A stretch of 64,000 nt of DNA, from positions 4,083,852 to 4,147,851 of the forward strand of contig OZ026550.1 of NCBI GenBank assembly GCA_964020155.1. The letters are read 5' to 3'. The notes under the pieces are model-generated. The model worked only from the letters and a program-made list of their open reading frames with translations, searched no databases and had not been told where the DNA came from. The DNA is from Chondrilla cf. caribensis (Eukaryota > Porifera > Demospongiae > Chondrillida > Chondrillidae). How positions within the stretch are numbered: the stretch's first letter is position 1; every line of letters starts with the position of its first letter. A program made the position numbers and the translations under genes. Shown in pieces: positions 48,670 to 60,816 of the stretch.

Positions 48670-50746
48670 ATGGGGTCTCGAAAGTGCTTGACTTCAGGGA
48701 TTCGTGTTCGACAGCTGCAAGGAAGATGGCGTCTGCCACGTCCCTTCTCCACCACAAGCAGTGACAACATCGTAAGAGGACCCTGGCCTGAACTGGACCT
48801 CAAGGTCAGAGAAACTCTTTACTCCAACGTGTTTAACCATCAAGATTTCCCAAGGACCAACACCGCCATTATAGAAGGAGTGTCGGGGAAGAAGGTATCC
48901 TACAACGAACTAATGGAAATGATAGGTAACGTAGGTTCCGCTCTGGTGAAGAGGGGAGTTGAGAAAGACGACGTTTTAGCTATTGTGAGTCCTAATTCGA
49001 TCGAGTTCGCGGTACAGTTCTTCGCCACTAGTGCTATCGGATGCGTGATTAGCACCATTAACCCTTCTTTCACGTCTGGCGAGATGGCCTACCAGTTGAA
49101 GGACTGCGGAGCCAAGTACATAGCAACCGTATCGAGCATTCTGCCCACTGTGAAGGAAGCTGCTAGTCAGGTCGGTATCCAAAACGACAAGATTATCGTC
49201 CTCGACACTGACGGTGACGGAGAACACATCTCCTTCAACAAGTTGTTGGAGGACAGTGGTTCTTCCTTCCTGAACGGAGGTGTCCCCGTGGATCCAGAAA
49301 GCACAGCATGCTTGCCGTATTCCAGTGGTACAACTGGACTCCCCAAGGGAGTGATGCTATCTCATCGCAACCTTGTTGCTAACTTGTGCCAAGTTGACCA
49401 TCCCCTCTTACTAGATTTTAGTCCAAGTTCCGTATTGTTGTGCCTCCTTCCTCTATTCCACATCTATAGTATGCATGACTGTGATGCTGTCATATGGACT
49501 TAAAAAGGGATCAACACTGGTCAGTCTACCGCAGTTCACCCCTGAGTCTTTCCTCCATGCCATGTCTGAGTATAACGTCACCGATGCTCTACTTGCTCCA
49601 CCTCTTGTTCTGTTCCTTGCCAAGTATCCTTCAGTTAATGAGTACAAGCTTTCGAACTTGAGACAGATTTTCAGTGGAGCTGCTCCGTTGAGTGGTGAAA
49701 TGGCCAAAGCAGCTAAGGACCGGCTAGGCCTTGCGATTGTTCGCCAAGGCTACGGTTTGACTGAAACGAGTCCGGTGACCCACATCTGTCCAGGTGATGT
49801 TGACAAACCCAGTAGCATTGGACCGCCTATAATGAATACCGAAGTAGCTGTTGTTGATTCAGAAACGGGTGAACGTCTTGGAGTGGATGAGGTTGGAGAG
49901 GTTGTGATGAGAGGACCGCAGATAATAAAGGCTACCTTAGCAGACCTGAAGAAACAGCAGCTTGCTTGAAAGAGGATGGATGGTTCCACTCTGGAGATGT
50001 TGGTATGTCATATAGTATATAAAATTTATGTACGTACATACACATCATACTATGCATGTATAAGCATGTACTGTGTGTGCATTCGTATTAGTGGACTCCA
50101 ATACATAGCACCTGGTAGTATTCCTATATATGCTGGTAATCCATACTACGTACTCTATCAACCTTGAAATATTACGTTACCAAAATGATTTCGACAAGGG
50201 CATGGAGCTAGAAGTTTAGGAGAGACCCATCTTTCTAAATTGTATTGCTCTATTATATCCACTGGCAGACCTATAACATGATATACATTATGTGTGATAA
50301 TATGCTGGGAATATTTCACAAACACATGCACACTCACCCATTTAACTACAGTGACACACAAGGGCATGTACAAACATAGCAACTTGTTTCTTTCTATACT
50401 TGTAGGTTACTATGACAACGATGGTTACTTCTACATTGTGGATCGTCTGAAGGAACTGATCAAAGTGAAAGGATTCCAAGTAGCTCCTGCTGAACTGGAG
50501 GGGGTTCTAGTGACACACCCCCAAGTAGCAGACTGTGCTGTGGTGGGCATACCTGATGCGAGATCAGGGGAAGTCCCCAAAGCTTTTGTTGTTCGTAAGT
50601 CCCCAGATGTATCAGAGAATGACCTGGACAGGTTTGTGTCCTCCAAAGTGTCAGCCCACAAGCACTTGAAGGGAGGAGTGGTGTTTGTGGACTCTATACC
50701 AAAATCTCCTTCCGGAAAGATTCTCAGAAGATTGTTGAAGAATTAA
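48670..50746 (+). pseudogene. 4CL-like acyl-CoA synthetase, copy 5, with +4 and -1 frameshifts
   Basis: Same two-exon plan as copy 4: 48670-50002 and 50406-50746. Compared with copy 4, about four bases are gained at 49471-49478 (AGTATGCATGACTG for AGTATGACTG) and one base is lost near 49926 (ATAATAAAGG for ATAATGAAAGG). The net change is +3, so frame is restored after about 150 codons. The region between is still open and highly conserved in the shifted frame (LSYGLKKGSTLVSLPQF, YGLTETS, GEVVMRGPQI). [11 protein letters not shown], the hinge and [11 protein letters not shown] remain. The ATG at 48634 is in frame upstream. Either recently dead or an assembly error; AATAAA at 50808. Confidence 0.8.
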
Positions 50747-51112
50747 GACAAACAGGGATATTCTTAATTAACAAGAACTTCACAAAGTACTCTAGTGTAT
50801 TGGATGGAATAAATGTATATATATTTTTTTGATATAACTCTAGAAAGTCTATATAAAAGTATATAAATTATAGAGATTTCATATAGGGAATGTATAATTC
50901 ATACACTTAAATATGATGATAATTATTGATTAATCTTTGCATTGTAGTCTAATAGTATTAATAATATTATAATTATGAGAATGTACATGTAATTGCACTT
51001 ACGTATATCATGTTAGGTCAGCTTGCCTTTGATAATTATTCATATTTATAGGGCATGGACTAATTTAAAAGTAATAATCATTTTATGCGTATAATACAAT
51101 CCCATTCATAGG

Positions 51113-51189
51113 CAGTGGAACCGGGGGGCAGGGGGGCATTGCCTCCCCTACTTTTTGAGGAGACATGTAATGTTACATAGGACACAGGA
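51113..51189. mobile_element. truncated copy of the G-rich TIR element
   Basis: GGCAGTGGAACCGGGGGGCAGG, ATTGCCTCCCCTA and GAGACATGTAATGTTACATAG match the left part of the element at 62369-62612; the right end is missing. Confidence 0.7.
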
Positions 51190-51590
51190 ATCTATTACAC
51201 ATATTTTCACGAATCTAGCTGGGGAAGTGGGCTAAGTTATGAAATCCCATCTCTTTGTGTACTTTGTACTCTTATTATTTAAGGTGGTGCTATGTAGCCA
51301 AATTTTGGCCATACAGTCAATGTACATGTATGGGAGAGAATAGGAGAAAAACACTTAACACCATCTTGCATAGCTCGTGGGAGAGGGGGCATGTCAAACC
51401 GATATAGTTTCAAATAATCTAGCTCGGGATATGAGCTAAGTTATGAAACATGGACTTCCTATCTCCTTATCTACTTTGTAACAGTTGTTATTCAAGGTGG
51501 TGCTATATGGTCAAATTTTGGCCATAGCACCACAGTCAATGAATGGAAGAGATTAGGAGAAAAACGTTTAGCGCCATCTAGTATTAAATA
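51190..51590. repeat. partial copy of the 39440-40060 repeat cluster
   Basis: Near-identical to about 39525-39900 (GCTAAGTTATGAAATCCCATC, AGGTGGTGCTATGTAGCCAA). Together with 50747-51110, which matches 38905-39210, it shows that copy 5 was duplicated with its 3' flank. Confidence 0.85.
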
Positions 51591-52299
51591 TACATATCTC
51601 CTTTAGCAGCTTTGGTTCCTATACACCCCTCCAAGATTAACTTGCAAATGCAATTGTCCAAATTGCAATTGAAGGAATGATTATCATTTGTTAATTCTTT
51701 TTTGTAATTGTTGAAGTGATGCAACTGGACCATTATTCAAATTCATTAAAAGCATAATATTATCTGGTCATCCTCATACACACATTGAAGCAGTATATGA
51801 TGCTGGTCATAAGTTATATAATATACATTAGTATTATATGTATATATTTTAGGCCTATATATATGCAAGGATCACCTGCGGTGCCCGTTTTGGACTACAT
51901 ACTAAGTCTTCTGCATACTGCATTATGTATAGTGCTATACTTCAGACCCTTCCATATAGTATCCTAACAGCTTCGAGTGTGATGTACTTTGATAATATTA
52001 ATATTGATTGATATATTATGTACTATAAAAGCTATAATTATGTTATCATTATCATGTGATATGTTATTGAATTGCTACATTACGCTGCAGCTTGCAATTA
52101 GTTTAGAGCATGCAAATATTATTTTTTTAATTATTGTACATACATATTATAATACTACAATTAAAAGATATAACAAGGAATAATACGATAAATCAACAAT
52201 TTTATGTAATTATAATAAACAAAGGAAACGTAATACTTCTATAGAAAATGTATACATTATTAAAGTCTGATAAGTTGCATCTTGACGATCTCCAATTGA
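51591..52299. other. AT-rich spacer, nothing recognised
   Basis: Strongly AT-rich sequence without convincing ORFs or repeats. Confidence 0.5.
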
Positions 52300-53255
52300 A
52301 ATTTACACCTCTCTCTGCCACACTTCACGTGTGCCCAGGGCATCCGACGTGGACGGGGAGGTGCTTCATGCCCCGTGGCCGAGGAGAACATGCCACTTGC
52401 CACCACGCCTCAGCTGCTGATGTCATCGCGCGTGTAGTCAACATCAAGCCTTCATCCGATGGTATAGGGTGGTGGACTGGCTTCTCGGGAGGTCCAGATT
52501 TCAGAGCCGTGATCTTTTACGTCTGGCACACCGAGTATCACGGGCGCCAGTCACCGATGTGGTCCTTTGTGACTTGATAGCTTCATGGGCCCGGAGATCC
52601 AAGAATCACGGATTTACCACCAATCCACGGACCAGAAGACAGATGAACTGACTTCACATCGGTAATCATCAGAGTCAGGCCGGCAGGACACACATCAAAC
52701 AGCGCAGCAGCTTCCTCAACACGATGACAAGAGACTCCCCGGTAGGGCCCAAATCCTAAACTAATGTAGCATGTCTGGACCCTACTATAGCCGCATGTGC
52801 ATACTGTATGCATAGGAGGGTGTGTGCAAGGCGCAGTGTGTGCATAGTAAAGTGTATGCAGCGTAAAGGTAGTGCGGCACGACCTAACTTACGTGCGCCC
52901 GAAGGCAATAAAAAAGAAAAGGGGTGGTGAGTAGAGAGCCGCGTGGTTCCGACAACATAGCCTTCTCAGGACCTACTTACAGGACCCCTAGGGGAGACTA
53001 GCCGACCATGATCCCAGGCACCGCCCGCCTCCGAAGAGGACGGACGCCCAGACCCCGTCCGAGAACACTCGAGAGACCCGACGACTTACAGGAGACCGGG
53101 ACGTGTGAACTCCATGCGTGATCAAACAGCGAACCGAAGAAGGAATGGGTAGAACAGCTAACCACGCTTGCGCTCGGGGCACCCCCTCCAATTCGAATCC
53201 TCCAGCATCTGCAGCTTTCCCAACACGGATCTACTCACAAAGAAAATGGACGCGA
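52300..53255. other. GC-rich island of unknown origin
   Basis: About 950 bp visibly richer in G+C than both AT-rich flanks, with many CpG (GCCCGGAGATCC, CGCCCGCCTCCGAAGAGGACGG, inexact ends). Frames up to 109 codons are open but match no family I know. No TIR, LTR or tRNA structure was found. It may be part of a transposable element or a recent insertion. Confidence 0.45.
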
Positions 53256-53739
53256 CGGGAGGTTTTATAGAGATTCGTACTTGCGTTTTTCAAAATATGA
53301 GTACTGATTGGCCTGTCTGTGTAGCTATGGCAACTGTTTGAACAGGTGCGTTAAGCTTTATTTTTGTTGTGTATTCTACCAATCATAATATTTATTGTTA
53401 TTAGCATGTCGAGTGATGTTGTGAGAAACCCTATAGGCGCATAACAATAGTAAACACAGGGCCTTCTCAACAGATGATCCAGACGTGGTGACTAGAACTG
53501 GGTATAAACAATAACATTATTGTAGACCTGGTGGCTAGAACTAGTTATAAACAATATTATTATTATTATAGACTTGGAGACTGTTATATCTGTGTACATA
53601 GCTATATGCCCCTCATTATAATGTAAATTGTAGGGATATCCTCATTCATCCATCATACACTTCCATGGAATTGAACATCAGGCATGAGTGGTAAAATGAA
53701 GGGATGACTCTCATGTATAGCTGTACTGATCTTGAGGAA

Positions 53740-54590
53740 TGGTAGTGTCATCTTGCATAATGTCAAATGTCGTTAAAAAGACTTTGATTCTAGATGTCTG
53801 TTCTCCATAAGGCCTCCCCATTGTCCATATAATGTATATATAACACATATTATACTTTTGTATATATGTAGATTCTCCTGGAGTCCATGGGTATAGACCT
53901 ATGGTGGTGATCATGTCATTGATGAAATGTTCATGCTGATCATCACAGCCTTCTCAGTGGCCATATGACACATACAACACTCCCCTGAAGGTGCTATGGT
54001 CGACATTGTGGTGACCTGAAAATAATTTTCAAATTTATTAATGGTCACCATGGTCTCTCTTATGTCCCATGCAGAACACATTAATGATGCTGTACTTATA
54101 TAATATATATATATATGGGTAAACCAGACCACTGCACATTCAGTGGCTATGGACCTGAAGGTGTTACAGACCCCAATATGGCAGCAAGATCAGTTTTGCC
54201 AGTTAACACCACTTTCCAGTGACTATGTGACACATGCTATATAACACAAATACTCACGCATGCACACTCCCGTGGAGGCGCTAATATAAAGGCATCGAGG
54301 TGACCGGCGGAATAATTTTCCTTTTTATTACTGATCAGCACAGCATATACATGCAGAAAGTTGATGTATGTACACATTGATATCTCTGGAAATGTTACAG
54401 ACTGCTTGGTGACCAACAAGATCAATTTTGTTGCCAGTTATCACAGTCTCCCCCAGTGTCTATATGTATGAACATAATATTATATGTACTTTTGTATCAA
54501 TGCTTCCCTGGAGGTGATATGGACCTCATGGTGGGCAATAAATTGTACTGATTTAAATTTCAGTCCTGATTATTACGGCTCACCAAGGGA
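53740..54590. repeat. degenerate tandem repeat, about 250-bp unit
   Basis: Three to four diverged units share CAGTG.CTATATGACACAT, ACTCCC(T/G)GAAGGTG.TATGG, GGTGACC..AATAATTTTC and TTATTAATG.TCA, seen near 53880, 53960, 54215 and 54455. Confidence 0.6.
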
Positions 54591-54680
54591 CCATTATCAA
54601 ATCCGCTGTAGAAGTGTAGGAATAATAAATTAGGGGATCGATCCCTGTAGAAATCGTCATATCCTCTCCATGAGAATAAA

Positions 54681-57074
54681 ATGGCGGAATGCGAGACGCA
54701 GTTCGTGTACGAGTTTCAGACCCCGAGCGGGAGAAAGTCTTCGGTATCCATGGGAGTTGGTACGTTTCAGTTGCAACGATAACAGATATGTGTGGTAATG
54801 CCTTATTCGCGACAAATCTCTTCATCGCCAAAGCACACAGTGTATACCATTCTCCAAGCAGTATGTAGTATATGATTGTGACATGCACACGCATATTGTG
54901 AGTGTACATACCTATCAGCATGCACCCCCACCCCACCCCTCACAAGTAATAGAGAGAATAGCGGGAAATTATCGGTTAATATTTTCCCCGAGGGGTGAGA
55001 TGTTAGTAGCTTTTTTGTATACACAGTGCCTGCGTGCGTTAATATTATGGCACTAAAATTAATACTACTCGGGTGTAAACCAACACTATACCTGTATCAC
55101 AGAGGTGGAAATCATGTGGAAATGGTAATCTAAACCACCCCTCCTACCCTATGTGGAGTGATGGTGCAGTCTAGATCTTTTACATCATTACTTTTAGCAT
55201 TTTTAGTTATTTGTCGTTTTTCTTTTCCTTTTTGTGGGATGACATTGGTATGTATGCTGCTCTTAGCCCATGGGTGGTGGGGTGGGATGACATTGGTATG
55301 TATGCTGCTCTTAGCCCATGGGTGGTGGGGTGGGATGACATTGGTATGTATGCTGCTCTTAGCCCATGGGTGGTGGGGTGGGATAACATTGGTATGTATG
55401 CTGCTCTTAGCCCATGGGTGGTGGGGTGGGATGACATTGGTATGAATGCTGCTCTTAGCCTGTGGGTGGTGGGGTGCGGTGACATTGGTATGTATGCTGC
55501 TATTAGCCCATGGGTGGTGGGGTGGGATAACATTGGTATGAATGCTGCTCTTAGCCTGTGGGTGGTGGGGTGCGGTGACATTGGTATGTATACACATGAA
55601 ACCCGTTCAAGTGCACACCTCGTATGTTTGGTCTAACTGTAATGCGATCTTATTTCCTTCAGAAATCCCTTTTGAGAGATTTGAAGGAGTTCTGTCTGGC
55701 TGAGATGAAGGTACATCATATACCAGTTTACCTGGAGGATGATATGATGGAGAAGCTATTGCGTGTAAGTGTGACGTAGATACAGCAAGGCCACTACCCC
55801 TGAGGGGTGGGGTGGGGAGTGTTACTGTTTTGAATTTTGAGCCTGTAGACATGTAGGCAGTTATAGATGGACCTTTAGGTGGCTATGTACGTATGTATAG
55901 TTAGGTATGTACTGTATGTACGTACGTAGATGTGTACGTATGTATAGTTAGGTATGTACTGTATGTACATACGTAGATGTGTACATATGTATAGTTAGGT
56001 ATGTACTGTAGGTACGTAGATGTGCATGTAGGTAACCACTAGCCCAAGTTGCCACTATTATGTAGATTCACATATAGTGGAAACCTATGGAAGAGTCCAT
56101 GTCTCCGTGTCTGTGTATGAACATATGTACCTATGTATGTACATATGTATTGACATACATAGGTATGTATGTGTGTATGTACGTATGTACGTACGTGTAT
56201 ACATACATATGTACGTTATGTTCTATGTGTGTATTCACGTACGTATGTACGTACTTATGTAAGTAAATATGTATGTATGTATGTATGCATGCATGTATAT
56301 ATACATTATGTGCAAGTACGTATGTATGTGTATAGTTTATTGAGTTTATATAGTATATACTTGCATACATATTATATGTATATTATGTATACGTATTAGT
56401 ATAAATGTGTATGTACATACATAGTTCATTGAGGAGAATACAAAGTGTTTGCTGGATTTTGAGGCCACTCAACAGCTGTCATCGTATTTTTCAAACGAAG
56501 GGAGCCAAAAGGACAAGATGGAGGAATGGGTGTCCTCGTACCAAAGCGAGTGGATAATGTACTCCAGGTAATCCATGTACATTATACGTACATATTATTA
56601 TTATACTTAATACACGGTACATACAGTATACATATATACATTATATGTCTGTACAGTGTATGTACTGTGTATATGTACTTTACATATGTAGTATGTACAG
56701 TCTATATATTGTGTTCATTACCCATATTATGTACGGTATATGTATACGTACGTATGTACGTATACGTAGGTCCATAAATAGCATAAAGCACACACACGCA
56801 CACACACACACACACACACACACTGTACATATTCGTACATTTCTTTATTCAAGATTTGGTGAGAAGAAGGACAGTGTTCAGTTTCACGACATTTACCACT
56901 CTCTCATACACTCACCGGCCTTTGAAACTCTCATTCATCTTGAGCGCAAATACGGTCACTCTGTCCATCAGAACATGGAAGCACAGAAAGTTCAACTGGA
57001 GTTACAAGCACACAAGTATGTATGTATGTACGTATGTATGTACAGCGTGTACATGTTTCTATGTTGTTCTTGTG

Positions 57075-57105
<31 letters not shown>

Positions 57106-57111
57106 CTGTGT

Positions 57112-57189
<78 letters not shown>

Positions 57190-57579
57190 ATGTGTGTCTG
57201 TGTGTGGGTGGGTGTAAAGAAGGGTTGTAGCAAGTAAAGAAGGTGTGCATCTGATGGAGGAAGTGTGTCATGTCTTTATGGAGTGAAAACATTAGTCTTG
57301 ATTCTGAACATTTTCCCATCACTTGTGGGCCACAAAAACAGGAGAAAATCTGAAATTGAGACTAGAAAAACATGTGTTTAGGGTATAAAGTGAAATGAAA
57401 TTAAAATTGTGGCTGTATTGTCATAATCATTTGTCTCTTCCTGGAATTCAGGCATGCTAAAGAGTTGCAGGAGGCAATGGATGGTCTGGGAGTATCCCAT
57501 AGCAACAGTGACATCAACAGAATGACAAGAATACATCTTAGGGAACAAGAGGTATAATATTATATTCATGTGCTCATGG

Positions 57580-57645
<66 letters not shown>

Positions 57646-60600
57646 GCGTGTGTGTACATGTTACATGTTCGACTAGGAAGTAGGTATATGCTAGATCCTT
57701 TCTCAAGACCTTGCTTGTTATTGTTGTTTATGTTTTTTATTTAATCACATCACTATCATGTTGTTTATTGTTATTTTCCACTACGTACACGTGTTCCGTC
57801 ACACTCATCTGCTCTCATCACCCGTAGGACCTAGAACGCAAGTTTTCAGAAGAACTCAAGCGTTTGCAGGAATCTCAAAGGAGGGACTACAGAGAATGGC
57901 TAACAAAGCTATACGAAGACCAACAAAATGGTTAGATCAATCAGTGTACAGTGTACAATGTACAAGTTGTACGGTAAATTCCTGTACAGTGTACTCGTAC
58001 ATATTATTCATTCCTGTACAGTGTACATTGTCAAGTTGTAACACACATTCTTGTACAGTGTACAAGTTGTCCTTTATCTTCATGTACAGTGTACAAGTTG
58101 TACCATACATTCATGTACAGTGTACAAGTTGTCCTTTACCTTCATGTACAGTGTACAAGTTGTACCATACATTCCTGTACAGTGTACAAGTTCTACCATA
58201 CATTCATGTACAGTGTACAAGTTGTACTGTACATTCTTCCATGCTGTTACTGTACTTGTTGCAGTGTATTGACAATGTACATCATTGTACTGTATGTAGA
58301 TATACGTAGGAACAGACTTTACTGATTTCATGTAATTCTGTAGGTATTGTCGTTAAGCCCTTTGCTAAAGCAGATGATGAGTGAGTGGTAGGTGACTGTA
58401 CCCTATGTATGTGATATACGTACTGTATACATCACACCTCATATACTAGTGTGCACATTGTACACTAGGTAACCCCAAACATAATATTATATACTACGCA
58501 TGTGATACGGTACAAATTGTACCCTATGTAGTACCATGTGTATTGTACTGTGCTACATGTGTTTATGGCAAGGTGCCCTGATTTCAAACATTGATTGTGA
58601 TGATCGGTTGAATCTACCTGGAACTTTTACACGTTAGTACATTTGGATGCTTCCTGGTTTGAAAATCAGTTTGATACATTACCAAACTTAATCAGAAAGA
58701 CTGTTTGCGAAGAGAAATATCAACACTACAATCTAAAGGATTTGATATTAGGAAGCTTCGGGAATTAGGTCACCTTACCATATATAATACTGTACATATT
58801 GTACTGCACTACACATATGTAATATTGTATGTGTTGCACTACACTAAACATATATAATACTGTATGTATTGTTCTGTACTACACATATGTGTAATACTGT
58901 ACATATTGTACTGCACTACACATATGTAATACTCTATGTATTATACTGCACTGTGCATATGTAATACTGTATGCATTGTACTTCACTGAGCATATGTAGT
59001 ACTGTATGTGAGTACTAAGTCCACATCACTGGAGTGTTCTGTCCTAACAAAACCCAGTGTAGAATCCCGAGTATTGATACAATATCGATATTGATGATAC
59101 GATATCAATACACTGTCTTAACAAAATCCAGTGTAGATTCCAGTGTATCAGCACCTGTTAACATTCTCTCATGCTGTCTTCTCCACTCATGTAGCTCTGA
59201 CGGTCCTCCTTTGCTTGCAGACAGTTCACTGGACCAGAGAAGAGAAGAGAGCTTCACCATCCACCTGGGTGAGACATGTGTGAGTGGGTTCCTCCAATTC
59301 AAGCTGTGTACACAAATAAAACACCCTAGGAGTCTATGCAGTTGAATCTCATAATGCGAATTTGTGCAGCAAAAATATCATTTATCATGAAACGTTGTCA
59401 ACTCCCTACATTTACTGCTAATGTACACTCATTATTTTGTTGAATGTAATAGATGTACATACACACACACTGTACTGTACTGTACTGTGTTGTACTATAC
59501 TATAGTGTATTGTACTGTAGTATACTATAATGTACTGTACTGTACTGTACTATATTATAATGTATAGTACTGTTCTATGCTATGATGTACTGTACTGTAC
59601 TGTTCTATACCATACTGTACGGTACCATGCTGTATTACTCCATACTAATCTGCGTTGTGTCTCTGCTGCAGTGGGTCCTCTGCTATCTCTCCCCACCACC
59701 TGCAAACATCTCTCTCCCTGTACTCGGGTACACTGTCTGTTATTGTGCTAATGGTGGACGGCAAAGTCAACTCGCATACTGGAAATAAGGAAAGTGAGTG
59801 AACCTCTCCATGGGAGATTCTAGCATTTGTGAACAATGTTTTCCCAGGACTATGTTTGTGAGCAATGTACGTACGTAGGTACTGGCATTGTTTGTAAATA
59901 ATGTTTTCCAGCTGGTATTGTAATTAGTGTCCAATAAGGTGAAATGTTTTATCAATGTATTATGTCTGTCGTCAGTAGTAATCACTTCCTGTTCCTTGAA
60001 TGTACACCGAGCATTTCCTGTTTGCTTTACCGTCAACTACATATTCCCATTCATAGTAAACCAAGCACTTCCTGTTTCTCATACGCTAAACATTTCCTCT
60101 TCCTTGTACATCAAACACTTCTTGTTCCTTATTCACATACGTTTCCTGTTCCTCGTACACCAATTACCACTTTATACATTCAAAATGTATTAGTGGTGCT
60201 GAGTGTCAAGGGGCATTCTGTAACTGATTACTAGGAAGAGATTATGGGATGGAATGAGCTTGATGTCTTGGACCGGCCGTGTTTTAGTGTTTTTTTCTCA
60301 AACACCCCTTACCACCAGAGAATAACTGCAAACAGACTGATTGAAACTAATTAATTTGTGTTGTGTAACACTAGTATTGTATGTACTTATCAGTACATAT
60401 CCTGAAAGTAGCTCAGGCCATAGCTAAGTGATCCTCACTCGAAATAAGATGGTGATTATTACTTACGTACTATGTAGCTACGTAGGTATTTTCAACCGAG
60501 ATGAGCTTAATGCGCTGTTTCCACATGTCCATCTTGGTGTACAGGATTAGCTAATGTGTGTCGCCAGTCAACGGACTTCCACTTTCAGAGCATTGGCGCC

Positions 60601-60807
60601 CAACTTGATTCCGTGAGAGAGCAAGCAGCTGTCGCAAAGGAGCGCAGGGAGAGGTTCGGAGACCAAGGTCCCAACTCTCCGGACGACAGTCTCCCCAGTC
60701 CATCTGGTGTGATCCCCAGACAGACTTGCAGTAGTGGGACATCTGAATCCGGAATGGGTCCCATTTTAGACTACTCGAACTTGGATTCCCCATTGTCTGG
60801 ATCGTAG
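54681..60807 (+). CDS. FERRY3: FERRY3 (C12orf4) homologue
   Basis: Exons: 54681-54759 (uncertain end), 55663-55764, 56425-56567, 56854-57015, 57452-57551, 57828-57930, 59221-59268 (uncertain end), 59672-59793 and 60545-60807 (stop). Phases close from exon 2 to 7 and from 8 to 9. The joins 1-2 and 7-8 do not, so a small exon or another donor is missed there. The family is the C12orf4/DUF2362 protein, a subunit of the FERRY complex that links early endosomes to mRNAs in vertebrates. Matching features: N-terminal TQFVYEF strand, IPVYLEDDMMEKLLRFIEE, DIYHSLIHSPAFETLIHLE, coiled coil EDLERKFSEELKRLQ, REESFTIHL, LQTSLSLYSGTLSVIVLMVD and VCRQSTDFHFQSI. The tail after about 60640 is Ser/Pro-rich and poorly conserved. 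Family name from memory; the match is in pattern. Confidence 0.75.
55230..55595. repeat. 48-bp minisatellite, about 7.5 copies
   Basis: GACATTGGTATGTATGCTGC then TCTTAGCCCATGGGTGGTGG then GGTGGGAT, head to tail, inside FERRY3 intron 1. A unit of 48 bp keeps frames open on both strands, explaining spurious ORFs. Confidence 0.95.
55885..56030. repeat. GTATGTAC-rich tandem repeat, about 3 copies
   Basis: Units TATAGTTAGGTATGTACTGT with GTACGTAGATGTGTACGTA between; more GTATGTACGT-rich sequence continues to 56400. Confidence 0.8.
56790..56822. repeat. short CA microsatellite
   Basis: CA array 30 bp before the acceptor of exon 56854-57015. Confidence 0.85.
57070..57188 (+). repeat. GT microsatellite
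   Basis: GT array about 55 bp after the donor GTATGT at 57016, sense orientation. Confidence 0.95.
57579..57655 (+). repeat. GT microsatellite
   Basis: GT array about 28 bp after the donor at 57552, sense orientation. Confidence 0.95.
57945..58240. repeat. minisatellite, about 30-33 bp unit
   Basis: About nine units of TGTACAGTGTACAAGTTGTA then CCATACATTC; the core TGTACAGTGTACA is palindromic. It begins 15 bp after the donor of FERRY3 exon 6. Confidence 0.9.
58775..59010. repeat. minisatellite, about 38-40 bp unit, about 6 copies
   Basis: CATATGTAATACTGTATGTA then TTGTACTGCACTACA, with drift between copies. Confidence 0.85.
59468..59640. repeat. TACTG pentanucleotide-like repeat
   Basis: TGTACTGTACTGTACTATA-type sequence in FERRY3 intron 7. 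Confidence 0.8.
59980..60170. repeat. diverged repeat around TTCCTGTTCCTTG
   Basis: Five to six units of about 30 bp with ACTTCCTGTTYCT, then GTACACCAAGC-like sequence, in FERRY3 intron 8. Confidence 0.6.
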
Positions 60808-60816
60808 TCACTCACG

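Noticed and set aside
52248..52577. 109-codon ORF in the GC-rich island
   Set aside because: No family resemblance or splice context; open frames are expected in GC-rich sequence. Kept only as part of the island.
55158..55636. ORFs of 95-155 codons on both strands
   Set aside because: Translation of the 48-bp minisatellite, whose unit length is a multiple of three.
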